Origin: Betaproteobacteria bacterium
Lineage (GTDB): Bacteria; Pseudomonadota; Gammaproteobacteria; Burkholderiales; SG8-39
Direction of reading: 5' to 3'
NCBI GenBank assembly: GCA_004298295.1
Contig: SCUH01000167.1
Location: forward strand, 1 to 6,136
DNA: 6,136 nt
The notes beneath the pieces were generated by a model, which was given only the letters and a program-made list of their open reading frames with translations, was not told the origin of the DNA and did no database searches. Every line of letters starts with the position of its first letter. Position 1 is the stretch's first letter. The translations under genes were made by a program, and so were the position numbers. Of this stretch, positions 5,604 through 6,136 are shown piece after piece.

Positions 5604-5968
5604 GCGCCGACGCCCTCCTCGTCGTTCATTTCCTCATCGCCGCGTTCATCGTCGGCGGTCTGGTGCTGGTGTGGCTCGGCGCGGCGCTCGACTGGCGCTG
5701 GGTGCGCAATCCCTGGTTTCGCTACGCGCATCTCGCTGCCATCGCCTTCGTCGCTGCCGAGGCGGTGCTCGGCTACGCCTGTCCGCTCACCGTGTGGGAA
5801 GACCTGTTGCGCGGTGGCGTGAGACCCGAATCGTTCATTGGGCGCTGGGTGTATCGGCTGCTCTATTACCAGGCGCCCGAGTGGCTGTTCACCGCGCTCT
5901 ACGTGCTGTGGGGGTTCGCCACGCTCCTCACGCTGCGACTCGTGCCGCCCAGGCGAAAAGCTGCCTGA
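5558..5968 (+). CDS. Small membrane protein, DUF2784 family
   Basis: Uncharacterised inner-membrane protein. Numbered from the GTG at 5558 it has 136 aa and three hydrophobic helices at about 19-43, 56-74 and 109-126. The family signature is CPLTVWEDLLR (75-85) just after helix 2, followed by FIGRWVYRLLYY (93-104) and a basic tail (PPRRKAA). No catalytic motif is seen and the function is unknown. The start is uncertain. The frame has only GTG at 5549 and 5558 upstream of helix 1, both inside the sulfurtransferase gene and giving a non-family basic N-terminus. Family members usually begin just before helix 1, which here falls at an ATA (5600) with GAAGGG 6 bases upstream. No ATG lies nearby. 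It follows the sulfurtransferase with overlap and is probably in the same operon. Its 3' end overlaps the convergent hydrolase gene. Confidence 0.8.
   Translation: MDRGRAQAAREGPGIGADALLVVHFLIAAFIVGGLVLVWLGAALDWRWVRNPWFRYAHLAAIAFVAAEAVLGYACPLTVWEDLLRGGVRPESFIGRWVYRLLYYQAPEWLFTALYVLWGFATLLTLRLVPPRRKAA
5588..5593 (+). promoter_or_regulatory. Shine-Dalgarno-like GAAGGG ahead of the DUF2784 gene
   Basis: GAAGGG lies 6 bases before an ATA at 5600 that is in frame with the DUF2784 protein and sits where that family normally starts. Spacing is ideal for a start there, but ATA is not a usual start codon. The site could instead serve nothing, as G-rich runs are common in this DNA. Confidence 0.3.
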
Positions 5969-6136
5969 ACACCTCTTCCCGGATCTCGCGGCGCGACAGC
6001 ACCAGGTCGTGCAATGCGCCCGGGAACTGCAGCACCGTGACCTCGCGCCCGAGCGTGCGCGACCAGCGCGCGATGTGCCGCCAGTCCAGGATGATGTCGG
6101 CCTCGTCGGAATGCATCGCGAGCACCGGACACTGCA
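5928..6136 (-). CDS. Alpha/beta hydrolase (serine aminopeptidase S33 / lysophospholipase-like), C-terminal part only
   Basis: The reading frame is open from the right edge to a TGA at 5928-5930; about 69 C-terminal residues are visible and the N-terminal part, including the nucleophile elbow, lies outside the window. The fragment reads QCPVLAMHSDEAD near the edge, matching the strand and loop that carry the catalytic aspartate (probably the Asp of EAD). It continues DWRHIARWSRTLG, then VTVLQFPGALHDLVLS, whose GALHD carries the catalytic histidine, then REEVFRQLFAWAA at the end. This pattern fits the S33/Hydrolase_4 type of alpha/beta hydrolases. Apparent starts inside the fragment (GTG at 6125, ATG at 6116) are internal codons. 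The gene converges on DUF2784 and the last 41 bases overlap it. Substrate cannot be told. Confidence 0.85.
   Translation of the reverse strand, partial: QCPVLAMHSDEADIILDWRHIARWSRTLGREVTVLQFPGALHDLVLSRREIREEVFRQLFAWAARVAA

Noticed and set aside
5950..5967. Hairpin CAGGC, 8-base loop, GCCTG at the end of DUF2784, as a terminator
   Set aside because: The stem is only 5 bp, includes the stop codon and has no following T-tract on either strand.

Overview
The window looks like chromosomal DNA from a GC-rich proteobacterium, most likely a betaproteobacterium. The grounds are strong G/C bias at third codon positions, the gene order xseB-ispA-dxs-folE2, and the betaproteobacterial look of the Dxs and farnesyl diphosphate synthase sequences. 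Genus cannot be told from the sequence alone. Nothing suggests a plasmid, phage, transposon, CRISPR array, tRNA or rRNA. The DNA is almost wholly coding. The only non-coding gap above 30 bases is the 95-base divergent region at 3578-3672.

Left half, minus strand (read right to left): xseB (exonuclease VII small subunit, 3577-3302), ispA (farnesyl diphosphate synthase, 3312-2419), dxs (1-deoxy-D-xylulose-5-phosphate synthase, 2413-485) and folE2 (type IB GTP cyclohydrolase, 458 to the left edge, C-terminus cut off). Junctions are tight: an 11-base overlap, a 5-base gap and a 26-base gap, so this reads as one transcription unit. Dxs makes the first committed intermediate of the MEP pathway and IspA makes farnesyl diphosphate downstream. 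FolE2 starts folate synthesis and XseB belongs to DNA repair, so the unit mixes pathways.

Right half, plus strand: a Rieske non-heme iron oxygenase alpha subunit (3673-4770), then a two-domain rhodanese/3-mercaptopyruvate sulfurtransferase-like protein that probably starts at a TTG overlapping the oxygenase stop (4767-5603), then a small three-helix membrane protein of the DUF2784 type (about 5558/5600-5968). These three abut or overlap and probably form an operon transcribed away from xseB. Their joint function is not known. At the right edge the C-terminal part of an alpha/beta hydrolase lies on the minus strand and converges on the DUF2784 gene, with a 41-base tail-to-tail overlap.

The points most worth a second look are the oxygenase/sulfurtransferase/DUF2784 cassette, the glutamate in place of aspartate at the presumed inter-centre bridge of the oxygenase, the unclear start of the DUF2784 gene (a good Shine-Dalgarno in front of an ATA), a symmetric pair of -10-like hexamers in the divergent region, and a perfect TATAAT just upstream of folE2. 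The isoprenoid/folate half is otherwise ordinary housekeeping DNA.
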